In this document: positions 13,150 through 24,148 of the stretch, piece after piece
Position numbering within the stretch: the first letter of the stretch is position 1
How the letters are laid out: the number at the start of each line of letters is the position of its first letter
Assembly: GCF_000143415.4 (NCBI RefSeq)
Contig: NW_003314358.1
Location: forward strand, 568,731-632,730
DNA from: Selaginella moellendorffii
Lineage: Eukaryota > Streptophyta > Lycopodiopsida > Selaginellales > Selaginellaceae
Length of the DNA stretch: 64,000 nt
Direction: 5' to 3'
Notes under the pieces: generated by a model
Database searches by the model: none
What the model was told of the DNA's origin: nothing
Seen by the model: only the letters and a program-made list of their open reading frames with translations
Position numbers and translations under genes: made by a program

Positions 13150-13800
13150 ATGTGTCTTGATCCACATAATTAGTGCAGGGTAAGACAACCCACTTCTTCC
13201 ATTTCGAAGGATTCCATAATCCATTGTGGTGGACAACTTGAGTGTGTCGCTAAAAAATGCATTTCTGATAATGGCAAGAACATATGTTTCTTTGAAGGCT
13301 CAACAATCAATCCCTCTAGGCATAGTGAGGTTGTTATAGGGTTTAGATGTCGCAAATGCAATGCAACACTTGCATGTTGAGTATATTGTGATGCAAAGTT
13401 GTATTATTTTCTTCCACATGATGGATGTTTAAGTAGAGCAGCAGTGCATGTTAGACACCACCAACACACAACAGAGGAAGGAATTTACTGTGATTCTTTT
13501 CACAATTTAAAGGGTACTATTACTATAGAGGTTGGGAGAAAAGTGCCACAACTCCAAAGTATATTCAACAGTCTGTACTAAAAGACTATGTGGTGGACAT
13601 GTTGCTACAATCTTATAGAAAAAAAGAGTTCACAGATAACAGCTTGAAGGACTTGCCTCAAAATATAGAACCTATGAGAAATTTAAATAGGTATAAGATT
13701 AATACTTAACTCTACTTTATCACTAATAACACTCTTTTTTTTGGTAGAATAAAAAACTGGATACGAAAAGGGCAAGATGGAAAGCTTTAATATGGATTGA
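13150..13800 (+). pseudogene. Decayed Cys/His-rich coding region
   Basis: A plus-strand frame with a single in-frame stop reads IIHCGGQLECVAKKC, FRCRKCNATLAC, DAKLYYFLPHDG and VHVRHHQHTTEEG between about 13200 and 13490. After a shift it continues as DYVVDMLLQSYRKKEF near 13585. Clustered Cys and His suggest one or two zinc-binding modules. I do not recognise the family; a transposase N-terminus is one possibility. The Cassandra-like element begins just downstream, at 13941. Confidence 0.35.
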
Positions 13801-14003
13801 ATGCAATTTTGGAACTAAAGAGAAAATATCCCTATGAGTTTATTCATAGGAGCTTGTTCATTGGCCAAGTGATTTTGAACAGTCAACACCCTTTTATCTT
13901 TAAGATGTTAACCTTTGGTCCTGCTTTTAATATGGACCTTTGTACAATGAATGGATATGAATGGAGATGGGGATTTGGCTAATTTCTGTAAGCTCCTGAA
14001 TTT

Positions 14004-14059
14004 GGACATCTCAGGAGATCATCCAACCTAGTACTATTCAAACCCAATGACATTTAACC
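14004..14059 (-). repeat. 5S rRNA-like block in the 3' LTR of the TRIM
   Basis: Diverged copy of the 5S-derived segment. GAATAGTACTAGG and GAGATGTCC-type remnants are seen on the minus strand, with several substitutions in the C box (GATCTCCTGAGATGTCC). Confidence 0.7.
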
Positions 14060-14350
14060 TCATATATCCTAAGACTTTTAACCAATTGGAAAAGGGGGTG
14101 TACTCTTATTCATAGGCCCTTTCCCTTTATATTTGAACCCCTATGGATCATCTCTCAAGTCATTCCCTTTGGTTGCTTACAATTTATCACGCTTCCCTGT
14201 AAATTCACACCTTCGTGAACGGAAGCTGAGAGCCCCGCTCTCTTGACACCTTACCCCTCGAGTTGAGCATAATAGGAGCAAACTAGATATGCCAAATGTC
14301 AATGAACTTGTGGTGTGATTCCCTTAGCCAACCAATAAACTTTTGAATTT

Positions 14351-14406
14351 GGACTTCCTAGGAGGTCACTCAGCCTAGTACTATTCAAACCCAAGGATGC
14401 TTAACC
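14351..14406 (-). repeat. 5S rRNA-like block in the 5' LTR of the TRIM
   Basis: On the minus strand GGTTAAGCATCCTTGGG, then GAATAGTACTAGG, then GTGACCTCCTAGGAAGTCC. This aligns with plant 5S rRNA from about nucleotide 50 to 105 and keeps the C box nearly intact. The 5' half of 5S is not convincingly preserved, so this is not a 5S gene. Confidence 0.8.
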
Positions 14407-14528
14407 CCAAATATCCCAAAACCTTTAACCGATTGAAAAAGGAGGTGCACTTTTATTCATGGGCCTTTTCCCTCTATATTTAAACCCCTATGGATTGTTT
14501 CTCAAGTCGTTCCCTTTGGTTGTTTATA

Positions 14529-15170
14529 ATTTTTAGATCCATTTTGACCACATGGAATGAGTTTTAGGTTACTGAACTATAGGAGCCTATGTTTATGATC
14601 ATAAACAGCTTTTTATTTTTTATTATAACCATTCCCTCTATAGATTTCAATGCAATTTGACTATAATTATAGTTGAATTCAAGGTCCAAGATTTCCAAGT
14701 TCGAAATGGAAAACCTATACTATATAGCCTTTCTATTTCTAGCTAATCATATATGCCAGTTTAGTGTTGATATTGGTGATAATAATATCAACAACAACAT
14801 TTAAGGAAGTCTTTAGCTTGAAATTTGCTCTCTCCAAACTTTCAATTGGTGTTTTACAATATGATAACCACGAAGTAAAACCTAAACCCTCCATGTGTAA
14901 AAAATTGCAACTTCGCTCAACTTGCCACCCTTTAGCACAGAATCCAGTTTTGAAATAATTAAGTTATGGATCCGGCTTGTATGAGTAACATCAGTTCCAT
15001 AACAGTAAATCCAACTTGACTAGCATCCCTTTACCTCTAGATTTCAATAGCCCCAGAAACATAGCACTGCTAAAGAACTTGAATCTAAGTGCACAAATGA
15101 GAGATATTGACCTTGACTCCCAATCATTCCAGAGCAATGTGTATTGCTTTTGGCACTAACTCTTCGAATT
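14529..15170. other. AT-rich spacer between the TRIM and the outer LTR element
   Basis: No gene is recognised. The frame 14764-14958 is short and has no known domain. GAATT at 15166-15170 abuts the outer LTR but is not repeated on the far side of that element. Confidence 0.5.
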
Positions 15171-16312
15171 TGTCGCGAATGTAACTTCGGGTATCGAAAG
15201 TTACCTGTCGACTAGTCCTTACGGACACTCTTACCTTACTGCCACGATGGCAAGAGGTCGGTATTGCTGGACCCTTTATCAACCCCTCTTGTTCAAGTGT
15301 TAGTAAACTGGACTTTGCATTTGTACTTGGCCGGATGAGCATAAGGACAAAATTCCTAAGTGTCTATTCAGCCAAGCATACTTGGCCTGGTTTTTTATTT
15401 CTCTTTTGCTCTGTTTTGCACTGGCTTGACAAGAACCCTCGTGTATTGAGATTGGTCCCCCAATATCGCTACATGATAGCTTACCATGTCTGCCAAACAC
15501 CCTCGTTATCATGCCCTTTGTGTTGGTCTCATTTCGGTCCCAAATACTATTTATGGAAAGTGTTTAGATTTGCTCATTTGGCATATCTACGGAATGTAGA
15601 GATCGTCCTGAACACAATGGTGTTCGTCCCGTATCCAAATTCGCAATCTAGGGACATTCCATATTTAAGTTTCGAGCTTGTCCTAGAGACTAACTCCTGG
15701 TACTAAGGGAGGCTTGGGGTGAAAGCCTAAAGCGTGTGTTCCTCAAGGGGGGGGGGGGCTATGGGGGGTTCTAAATGTATAGTAGGGATAGTGGGTAGGT
15801 CGGGCATGGCCGACTAACCTGAGGCATAGTCTAGCTCTCGCTTGCGTGCCTGTCCTTGTTCTGCGTCCGGGTTGGGTCTAAGCCCAAGTTCCATTCCATG
15901 CTAGCTGGTGGAGTACCCATATCCTCGCGTTAGCCCACCGGTATGCCGAAATAGTGCCAGACTCCGTTTGGCTCCGTTTTGCGTGCTGGTCTTGGCATTG
16001 GGATGCTGGTTGCTCCAGGACTGTTCCAAGTCACTCCGGGCTCCTACCCCTTCGCTCCTTGGGCTTTATGCTCAGGAGTTGCTCCGTGGTTCGGTTCCAT
16101 CACTCCTTGGCTCCATACTTGAGGGTTTTGGCACCGTTCGTTCGTTCAATGGCCCAAGGCCCTGAACCTCGGGTTCCTATGGACACGTGGCATGGACACG
16201 TGGTATGTGACACATGGCATCTATCACGTGGCACAAAGAGGGTTTACCGCTTCGTGGTGTTATCCTATGGTAAATCACTATAGGATAAAGGGTCAAAACC
16301 ACGTGCGCTACA
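15171..16312 (+). repeat. 5' LTR of the outer element
   Basis: 1142 bp, near-identical to 21297-22400 plus 29910-29935 apart from scattered substitutions and divergence in the right third. It contains an 11-base G run at 15748 and three G-box hexamers (CACGTG at 16184, 16197 and 16225). The frames 15335-15706 and 15908-16283 inside it are chance openings. Confidence 0.88.
16184..16230. promoter_or_regulatory. Cluster of three G-box (CACGTG) hexamers in the outer LTR
   Basis: CACGTG occurs at 16184-16189, 16197-16202 and 16225-16230; two of the three are in an ABRE-like ACGTGGC context. Such boxes bind plant bZIP and bHLH factors in ABA, light or stress responses. Only one hexamer (22321-22326) survives in the 3' LTR. 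Promoter use is an inference. Confidence 0.5.
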
Positions 16313-19300
16313 TTTGGTATTAGAGAAAGAATTTCGGCAAGTACTATCCAATGAGATTAGGCAACTAGTCTCGCTGCATACGCAGAGATGAAAACGATGA
16401 TCCGAGTGGGTACACGTTTGGGTGCAAAGACTTTGTGTTCGTTCCTTGGGTACGGATTTAGTTACCTTATTGTACCTTATGATGTGAGCTTACTCTTGGG
16501 CTCATAGGATCTATTTGAGGTGTACCATTTTACACGAGTTTGTGCTTGGGCTTGTAAGTGAGGCACATTAGCAACTCAAGATTAAACTTTGAGTTGGCAG
16601 GATTAATGTTAGCCTATTGGTGGTTCCATGAGTTGTTCCAATGGTTCCGTGAGTGTTCCATGTACCGTGAGTGAAAGTAAACTTTCCCTAGGTTTGCTAT
16701 GAGTGGTAAATAGGCTAGTCCATAATTGTTTAGCATGGCACTAGTGGATCCTTCCTAGGCATGATTACAAGTGAGTCAACTAAGACTATAGCGATTAGTC
16801 TATTGGTTCAAATAGTCATTGCCGTGCTCTCTCATAAACTTTTCTTGAATTGGACTGAAGGCAGTGCAAAAGCAAGCTTGAGGTTTAGTCAAAGTTGAGA
16901 ATGAAAAAAGAGTCATCGGGGACGAAGGATCAAACACGTAAGTCATCTTCTCTTCTTGGAGAGATGATTTGCAATGAGGTGTGACTCATTGCTCGTGGTC
17001 ACATTATGCAATCAAGAGTCCCTACTTTGATGCATGTTGGAGATAATGGTCTTACAAATGGTGAGTTGTGGGATGGATAGCAGTGAAGCGCTATACCATT
17101 TTGTCTAGGCTTGCTATTGGAAGATTTGGGTTGCAATGCTCAATTCTTTTCCGGGGAACCTTGCTATTGCTCCTTGAGTAGCTTGGTGTTGGAGTAGTTT
17201 TGAGTTTGGTCGAAAAGAGAGTGGTATGAGCTTGTCCGTGTTGTGAACAAAAGTTAGTGGTGTTGGGTGTTCTAAGTCTCTATCGGTGGAGTGTGGCATT
17301 TATGTTGCATTTTGTCGAACCGAGTTGGCACTTGATAATCACATAAACCTTTGAAGTAATGACATGGGTATTGCTCGTGGTATTACTCAATTGATGATCA
17401 AATCATTATAATACTTATCATATCCATGTGATAATGAGCAATGTGTTTATGAAGTTGCTTGAACCCCAAAATGGTTGATAGTGAAGCTAATCTACTTGTA
17501 CGTAGTAGCATTGTAGTAGCTTTTACTAAATTCTCGATGGTGGTTCATTATGCTAAGCTTAATTTGGTTCCTTGTTCCTTGTTTCCTTGAGGGTTTGCCC
17601 ATAAGGGTTGTAGCATGCATTTGCTATAGCTCATTAGTTGATCTGTTAACACTTGGAGTAGATTGTTGGATAGAGAAGATGTGAGGTTGAGGCATTGACA
17701 TTACTAGCACTTGTGTTAGTGGAAGTGGCATTGTTATTTGAGTGATGAGGAATTTTCCTTAAAGCTTGGTTTTCCATGTCATTTTACTTGTTAGTGTTTT
17801 GGCTTTACATTAGATCTTGAATGTGGTTGAAGAAGAGTGTTAGTGCAATGTGAATATCCGAAGATATAGTCTCCGTGATCAAGCCTTGGATGATCACTTT
17901 GCACTTTGGCGGATGTCAGTGTTGAATGTCGGAAGTATGGGCAAAAAGATGTTCGATGCTTAAGCATACTATGGGTCATGAGAATTAGTGTTGAGGTGAA
18001 CCTATGTGAAGTTGTTAATAGGAAGAAGTTGGTTGAGTCTTGGAAATTTGTATTTCTGGACTAAGAGTCATTCTTTTTCTAGGATGGAAAATTTTTCCAC
18101 AAATTTTCTTAGACTTTTCCAATGGTTGATCTGTTGATCACTTTGCTCGAAAACCATTCCGTTTTCGTAAGCCATTACAAACTAGTGAAGGGGTTGGAGT
18201 TGACTTTGGTTGGCTTAGACCTTAGTATGTAGTTTGTATGATGCGACCCGAAAGGGATGCTGACTTTTGGGGCTAAAGCAATTGAGTTGGATGGAGTCTA
18301 GAGTTGGTGTAAAAAAGTGGCGGTTGCACTTTTTTAAGAAAGGTGACCCTTGTGTCTTTCTTCTGTAACATTATGCTTGGTGGCAGGTTGCACTTTGCAT
18401 TTTGTTAGACTCTATAAGAGTAGTGAGCTCTCACTGATCTTGACTTGGTCTTGGTGGCCCTGCACCTTGGCTGAGGATAGTGATGTCCAACTTAATTGTT
18501 TGTAGTTGAGATGTTAGTACCCGTACTATAGCTTTATTTATAAGGAGGTTGTGTACCGATATAAGTCCATCTCATAGTCTTCACTTGAGTTTCGACTTAG
18601 TGTTGATCATGTGTAGCTAGCCTCTTCAAAAAGGCATGCTCGGAGCAATTGACTAAACGTGTTGGTGAGCTTATTACGGTTGAGTTGGATTCGAGTGGTC
18701 ATTTAGTTTGTGCTTGTCCATGAACTTTTATCTTGTACCTGGGTATTACATTCATGTTGGACAAGTGTGTAACTCAATGACACAAGTTTAGTGTTCGGGT
18801 CTTGTGAAGGCAAGTTGACAAGTGGTTGTTAGTTGCTTGGCAACTAGTGATTGCTTATAAACTTTGTCAAAGGATTTTGACATTTTCTTTACTCGATAAT
18901 GATTTAGCAGTGATGGGTTTGCTTTACTGGATGGTGTTGTGGAGGATTGTGTTATTAGACTTACATGGTTTGTCCATGTTGATATGTTAACTCTACCTCT
19001 GTCGATATCATTTGGTTGTATTTAGTTCGTGGTGTTGGATTTCATGGAGTCTTGGATGTGGTGATTCACTCCTTGAGGAAGTGTTATCTATGACTAAGTA
19101 TTGTTGAGAGATTGGTCTCGAATACTGAGTAAAATATCTCCGACTTTGGTTAGATTGGTTGCTAGAAAGTTTTGAGTGGTGATTCACTCTTGTTTTCTGC
19201 TAGCTTTATTCTGTTGTTGATGGCATTGAAATGATGCCTTGTCGTTAACATTATTGAGGTTGAGATTCAAGTGAAATGAGATGTCTCTCCTTATGATTGA

Positions 19301-21296
19301 TATTGAGTTTCATTAATCTTAATGAAGATAGTGTTGATGATTTGGCTATGGCTTTGTGTTATTGGCATTTGTACATTTGCTAATTAGCAACTATGTTGAC
19401 GTTCAAATGAACAGAGTAGCAAGTTTGAGTTAGTTGTGTTCTAGACGAGATTGTTTAATAGGGGTTGAGTTTTGGCTTTTCCTTGAAAAGTGATTTAGTT
19501 GTGAACTATGCTAACTCTACAAACGGAAGAGTTAGTGATCGATATTGGAATGTTTAAATCCTTATTGGGTTTGAGTTGGAATATATCGATCATTGATGAT
19601 TCTTCTTATGTTTGTTATGAAGTGCGTTACATCTAGCTATAGATGGATTTATGGAGGATCGATTAGATGATCACTTGTTGAGCATAGTTTCATAATGCTT
19701 AGTTTTTGGATTGATGCAGATATGCTCTTCATTAGCTTTGGCATTATGAAGTTTAGCTTACGGATGTGTTGAGGACGATGTTGTGGGTTATACCATGATT
19801 TCTTCTTAGCATTGAAGTTAGTTCATGCGAGACTCATGATCATTGTTAAGGAAAACTTGGCTATAGGCTCTTTGAACTTTTGGTTCTTTGAGTTTTCATC
19901 CTCATTGTTCCATTTGTTAGGAGTTGTTGAGGAAGGCATTTTAGCTCATTAGCTTCGATGATGAAATTAGTATTTGCATCTAGTAATCATTGGTGATGAT
20001 TGACTATCATCTAGGATAGTTGATTATCCTTATCACAAGGTTTGCTTGATTGTTGTTGATATCGAATGATTTGCTATTCTTTGGGATGGTGGATTCCTTC
20101 TTTGACAATGATTATGCATTTCTTTCTTGATGGGATGATTGATGATCTTTCGTGATGGTTAGTTGTTCTCTTTGATAGCTTATGGCTTTTCGCAATATCA
20201 CATGTTCCTTGTGGTTTGCTCTGGATTGGTCTCTTGGGTTTGAGACATCAGTAGGATATGGCTGACACTTGTTTCAGCAATTTGAGTTTCTTGATGTTGT
20301 TGGCTGGGATCTATTCGGATTTGCTAGTGTGATAGTTAGCATGAATGAGTGTTTGTTGGTCTTGCCACATTCATTCTGTTGATTATTGCTCGAGTTAGTT
20401 CTGATAGATTCGGATGTTATTTCCTTTTGGTGATACATTTGCGAGCATTTTGCTTGCCAATTAATGATACTTTGTGTTCTTTGAGTTATCTGTTGTAAGT
20501 TGTTTCGCATACTGTCTACAATCTTTGGTAGTTAAGTTTCATCCTTGAGTTTCCTTGATGATATACTTGCTATTAAATTTTGTTGGATGGTGAATCTTAT
20601 GTTTTCCAAACATGATGATCTTGGTGGTTCCTGTCCTATACTATTAGTTTATCGAATGATAACTTACTTGGAATACTTTTGTGTTCTAATCTAAGATATA
20701 CTCATTGATAATTAAGTCTCTAAGATATCATTGTTTATGACTTTGATATTGTCCATCTATTAATCTTTGAGTTTGGGCTAGTATAGGCAAACTAGCTTCG
20801 GCACTTCGTGTGCATGTTGAAATCTCTAGTCATGGGGTAGCTACTGTCGACTAGTCACATAACCCGCCTCTCTGTCGATGTTCCTTATTCCGTTAAAAGG
20901 GCGTGACCGTGTAAACAACTCTAACTGCCTATTTACAGTAGTCTATCTAAACCTTACCGACGGGTTTGGTTTCTTTGTTCATGAGGGTTGGGGCCTCTGG
21001 CTTCTCTCTCTATGTCCCTGCGGGCAGAGGTGTATCACACTTTTGTAAGCTGGGTGACTCCCAGAGCAGCAGGGGTGGCTAACTTCGTTGGTCATTTCCT
21101 TGTTAGTGACGGCCGGAAGGTGTCTGAGCTGATAGCGCATCTGCGTTAGACAAAGAGGTTGCCTCCTAACTCATTTAAGTTGGTGCATTTTTCACATAGT
21201 GTGAATACTGTGAATTTTTTCTGGAGTTGTTTCCTTGGTGGTATTCTAGACTCAAGTGTGCATCGACGAGGACGTCGATCTTCCCTAGGGGGAGCG
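16313..21296 (+). other. Non-coding internal domain of the outer element, rich in stem-loops
   Basis: No protein-coding frame of note. Perfect stem-loops recur: GCAATGAG 16971-16978 with 16985-16992 (6-nt loop), CGAAAAC 18148-18154 with 18161-18167 (6-nt loop), TAAAAAAGTG 18310-18319 with 18327-18336 (7-nt loop), CAACTCAA 16572-16579 with 16589-16596, GTGATCA 17875-17881 with 17891-17897. I scanned only to about 18450 in detail. The pattern is like that of the inner element but looser, as expected of an older copy. Confidence 0.6.
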
Positions 21297-22400
21297 TGTC
21301 GCGAATGTGACTTCGGGTATCGAAAGTTACCTGTCGACTAGTTCTTACGGACACTCTTACCTTCCTACCACGATGGCAAGAGGTCGGTATTGCTGGACCC
21401 TTTATCAACCCCTCTTATTCAAGTGTTAGTAAACTGGACTTTGCATTTGTACTTGGCCGGATGAGCATAAGGACAGAATTCCTAAGTGTCTATTCAGCCA
21501 AGCATACTTAGCCTGGCTTTTTAGTTCTCTTTTGCTCTGTTTTGCACTGGCTTGACAAGAACCCTCACGTATTGAGATTGGTCCCTCAATATTGCTACAT
21601 GATAGCTTACCATGTCTGCCAAACACCCTCATTATCATGCCCTTTGTGTTGGTCTCATTTCGGTCCCAAATATTATTTATGAAAAGTGTTTAGATTTGCT
21701 CATTTGGCATATCTACGGAATGTAGAGATCGTCCTGAACACAATGGTGTTCGTCCCGTATCCAAATTCGCAATCTAGGGACATTCCATATTTAAGTTTCG
21801 AGCTTGTCCTAGAGACTAACTCCTGGTACTAAGGGAGGCTTGGGGTGAAAGCCTAAAGCGTGTGTTCCTCAAGGGGGGGGGGGGCTATGGGGGGTTCTAA
21901 ATGTATAGTAGGGATAGTGGGTAGGTCGGGCATGGCCGACTAACCTGAGGCATAGTCTAGCTCTCGCTTGCGTGCCTGTCCTTGTTCTGCGTCCGGCTTG
22001 GGTCTAAGCCCAAGTTTCATTCCATATTAGTTAGTGGAGTACCCATGTTCTTGTGTTAGGCCACCAATATGCCCAAATAACGCCAGACTCCATTTGGCTT
22101 CATTTTGCCTGTTGTTCTTGGCGTTGGGATGCTGGTTGCTCTAGGACTGTTCCAAGTTGCTCCGGGCTCCTATCCCTTCACTCCTTGGGCTGTATGCTCG
22201 GGAGTTGCTCCATGGTCCGGTTTTGTCACTCCTTGGCTCCATGCTTGGGAGTTTGGCACCGTTCCTTCGTTAAGTGGCCCAAGGCTTTAAACCTTAGGTT
22301 CCACACCACTGTCCTATGGACACGTGGCATGTGTCACATGGCATAAAGAGGGTTTAGGTTCCGCTTCATGGTGTTATTCTATGGTAAATCACCATAGGAT
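21297..22400 (+). repeat. 3' LTR of the outer element, left part
   Basis: Starts TGTCGCGAATGTG and follows the 5' LTR to the sequence ATAGGAT, where the inner element begins. The remaining 26 bases lie at 29910-29935, after the second copy of the AGGAT target duplication. Confidence 0.87.
22396..22400 (+). repeat. Target site duplication AGGAT, left copy
   Basis: AGGAT here and at 29905-29909 flank the inner element. The intact outer 5' LTR has a single AGGAT at the equivalent place, which proves insertion into a pre-existing LTR. Confidence 0.93.
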
Positions 22401-24148
22401 TGTGAGACACAAAATCCCTAGGCCCCAAAGTGGAGCCGGAAGGGCGCCACATGGTAGTGGCCGAAGCGAGAGCCAAACGAGCGTAACACGTTTGGACCAA
22501 AAGCTCCGACTTGAAAAAGTCAAGAGCAGGAGTGGAACTCCCAACGAAGTGCTCGAGGAACGAGCACGAAGCGAGCAAAAGGCGAGGCTCCAAAAAGGGA
22601 CCCAAAAGGACCAACACATGACACATGGGAGTGTCCGAGATGGACCCGAGTTGGAGTCCGAAGTGGAGTCCGAGATGGACCCGAGTTGGAGTCCGAAGTG
22701 GAGTCCGAGATGGACCCGAGATGGAGTCCGAGATGGAGTCCGAAATGGAGTTTGAGGTGGACCCGAGATGGACCCGAGTTGGAGTCCGAAGTGGAGTCCG
22801 AGATGGACCCGAGATGGAGTCCGAGATGGAGTCCGAGATGGAGTCCGAGGTGGACCCGAGATGGACCCGAAATGGAGTCCGAGATGGAGTCCGAGATGGA
22901 CCCGAGATGGACCCGAGATGGAGTCCGAGATGGAGTCCGAGATGGAGTCCGAGATGGAGTCCGAGATGGAGTCCGAGATGGAGTCCGAAGTCGAGACCGA
23001 GACCGAGACCGAGACCGAGATCGGGACCGAGACCGAGACCGAGACCGAGGCCGAGGCCGAGACCGAGCCCGAGCCCGAGTCCGAGTCCGAATCCGAGTCC
23101 GAGTCCGAGTCCGAGTCCGAATCCGAGTCCGAGTCTGAGTCCGAAGCCTGAGAGGGTGAAAGCCCAAAGCGTTCGTCTCCCAGACCCTGGGGGGTTTGGT
23201 GAGCTCCAAAAGTATAGTAGGGGGGGAGGACTGCAGTGGAGCCAGTTTGGCCAGGAAAGGCCAGTTTGGCCCAGGAAGGCCGGACCCAGTGTTGGGTGAT
23301 GAGCTGCCCACTGGGAAGTCCAAGACTAGAGTGAACACAGACCGACAAGCGGGGTAGCTTGGTGAAGTGTTCAAGAGCCGGCTCTAGTTCCCCCGGGAGA
23401 TCGACTGGCCGATGCTCCCAGTCCAAGTGTGGGTGGCACTACTTACTTGGATACCTGGTGTGGCTCAACAGAACCCGCTCTAAGCCCATGGCTAGAGCAC
23501 CCAAGGGCAGAAGGCGAGGAGAGTACCCAGGTGGCTCGCGTAAGGCCACGGTGTTCCGAAATGTTGTCCCAAAGGCCCAGACTGTGGAAAGGAAGAGGAG
23601 CAGTCCTCTGGGGTAGTGACCAAGGACACAGTCGTGCAGTAAGGAAGTCCCAGAGGACCGTGGGACTTAGTGGTCGGGCCTGTGGGTCTCAATCCAGTGG
23701 CAGTGTTGGCAAACACGGCCAGGGGCAGAAAGGGACTTAGTGGGAACTGACAGAGGGATATTGGGGAAGGCTATTCCCCTTGTCGGTGGGCATCCTAAGG
23801 ATGCTAAGGAGTGGATCTGAGATGACCACTCACGGATGGTTTGCCTAGTCTTGGAGAGCCAAGATGGTGATGCAAGTGGTATTGGACTACCAGTGTGGCA
23901 AAGGTGATTGGGCATGGCCTTAGCATAACGGGCTGCTATGTCGGTGGTACCTTTGAGTGTCGGTCATGGGATCGGACACGTGGAGCACTTGGACCAAGTG
24001 CAAATGTTGAGTGGCATGGATGCCATTCTCGGGGCTAGCAAGTCCCAAGTCTTGGATTGGACTTATGGAGGTTGTGAATGAGACTCCTCCAAGTGGTCAG
24101 AGGTGTGGTTAAGTGACTAAAGTAGAATGGAAAATTTAGTCGCTTACA
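22401..24148 (+). repeat. 5' LTR of the inner element
   Basis: 1748 bp. Its first third holds a tandem array (22630-23150). The right end folds as an imperfect 11-bp hairpin (TAAGTGACTAA with TTAGTCGCTTA) ending at the terminal TACA. Other short perfect hairpins include TGGCC/GGCCA and TCTTGG/CCAAGA. All long open frames here are products of the tandem array. Confidence 0.9.
22630..23150 (+). repeat. Tandem array of 12-bp and 6-bp units in the inner 5' LTR
   Basis: The array moves from alternating GAGATGGAGTCC and GAGATGGACCCG 12-mers to GAGACC and then GAGTCC/GAGTCT hexamers. Because the units are multiples of three and lack stops, several frames on both strands stay open for 120-345 codons and spell low-complexity peptides such as SDSDSD or PRWSPRWS. 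These are not genes. Confidence 0.9.

Larger units (their letters stand above)
13941..14528 (-). mobile_element. Cassandra-like TRIM retrotransposon with 5S rRNA-derived LTRs
   Basis: Two direct repeats, 13941-14181 and 14297-14528, are aligned with a constant 347-bp offset over most of their length. On the minus strand each contains a block matching the 3' half of 5S rRNA, at 14351-14406 (best preserved) and 14004-14059: GGTTAAGC, TTGGG, ATAGTACTAGG and GTGACCTCCTAGGAAGTCC. The A box, intermediate element and C box of the internal Pol III promoter are recognisable. Repeats start TGT/TAT and end ACA on the minus strand. TTTGGCATATCTAG directly after the 5' LTR is a degenerate match to an initiator-tRNA-Met primer site. 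At 588 bp with LTRs of 232-241 bp it matches the size reported for Cassandra TRIMs. No target duplication is visible. Confidence 0.8.

Noticed and set aside
14351-14406. Functional 5S rRNA gene
   Set aside because: Only the 3' half matches 5S and the block recurs at the same position in two LTR-like direct repeats, so it is part of a TRIM.
15335-16283. Several 80-120-codon frames in the outer LTR
   Set aside because: They fall inside an LTR, are not kept in the second LTR copy and show no domain.
22630-23150. CRISPR-like regular repeats
   Set aside because: Units are 6 and 12 bases without unique spacers, in a plant LTR; this is a tandem array.
22389-23426. 345-codon minus-strand frame rich in Ser-Asp repeats (and its twin at 28016-29182)
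   Set aside because: It lies in the LTR tandem array; 6- and 12-base units without stops open many frames on both strands at once, and no domain is present.
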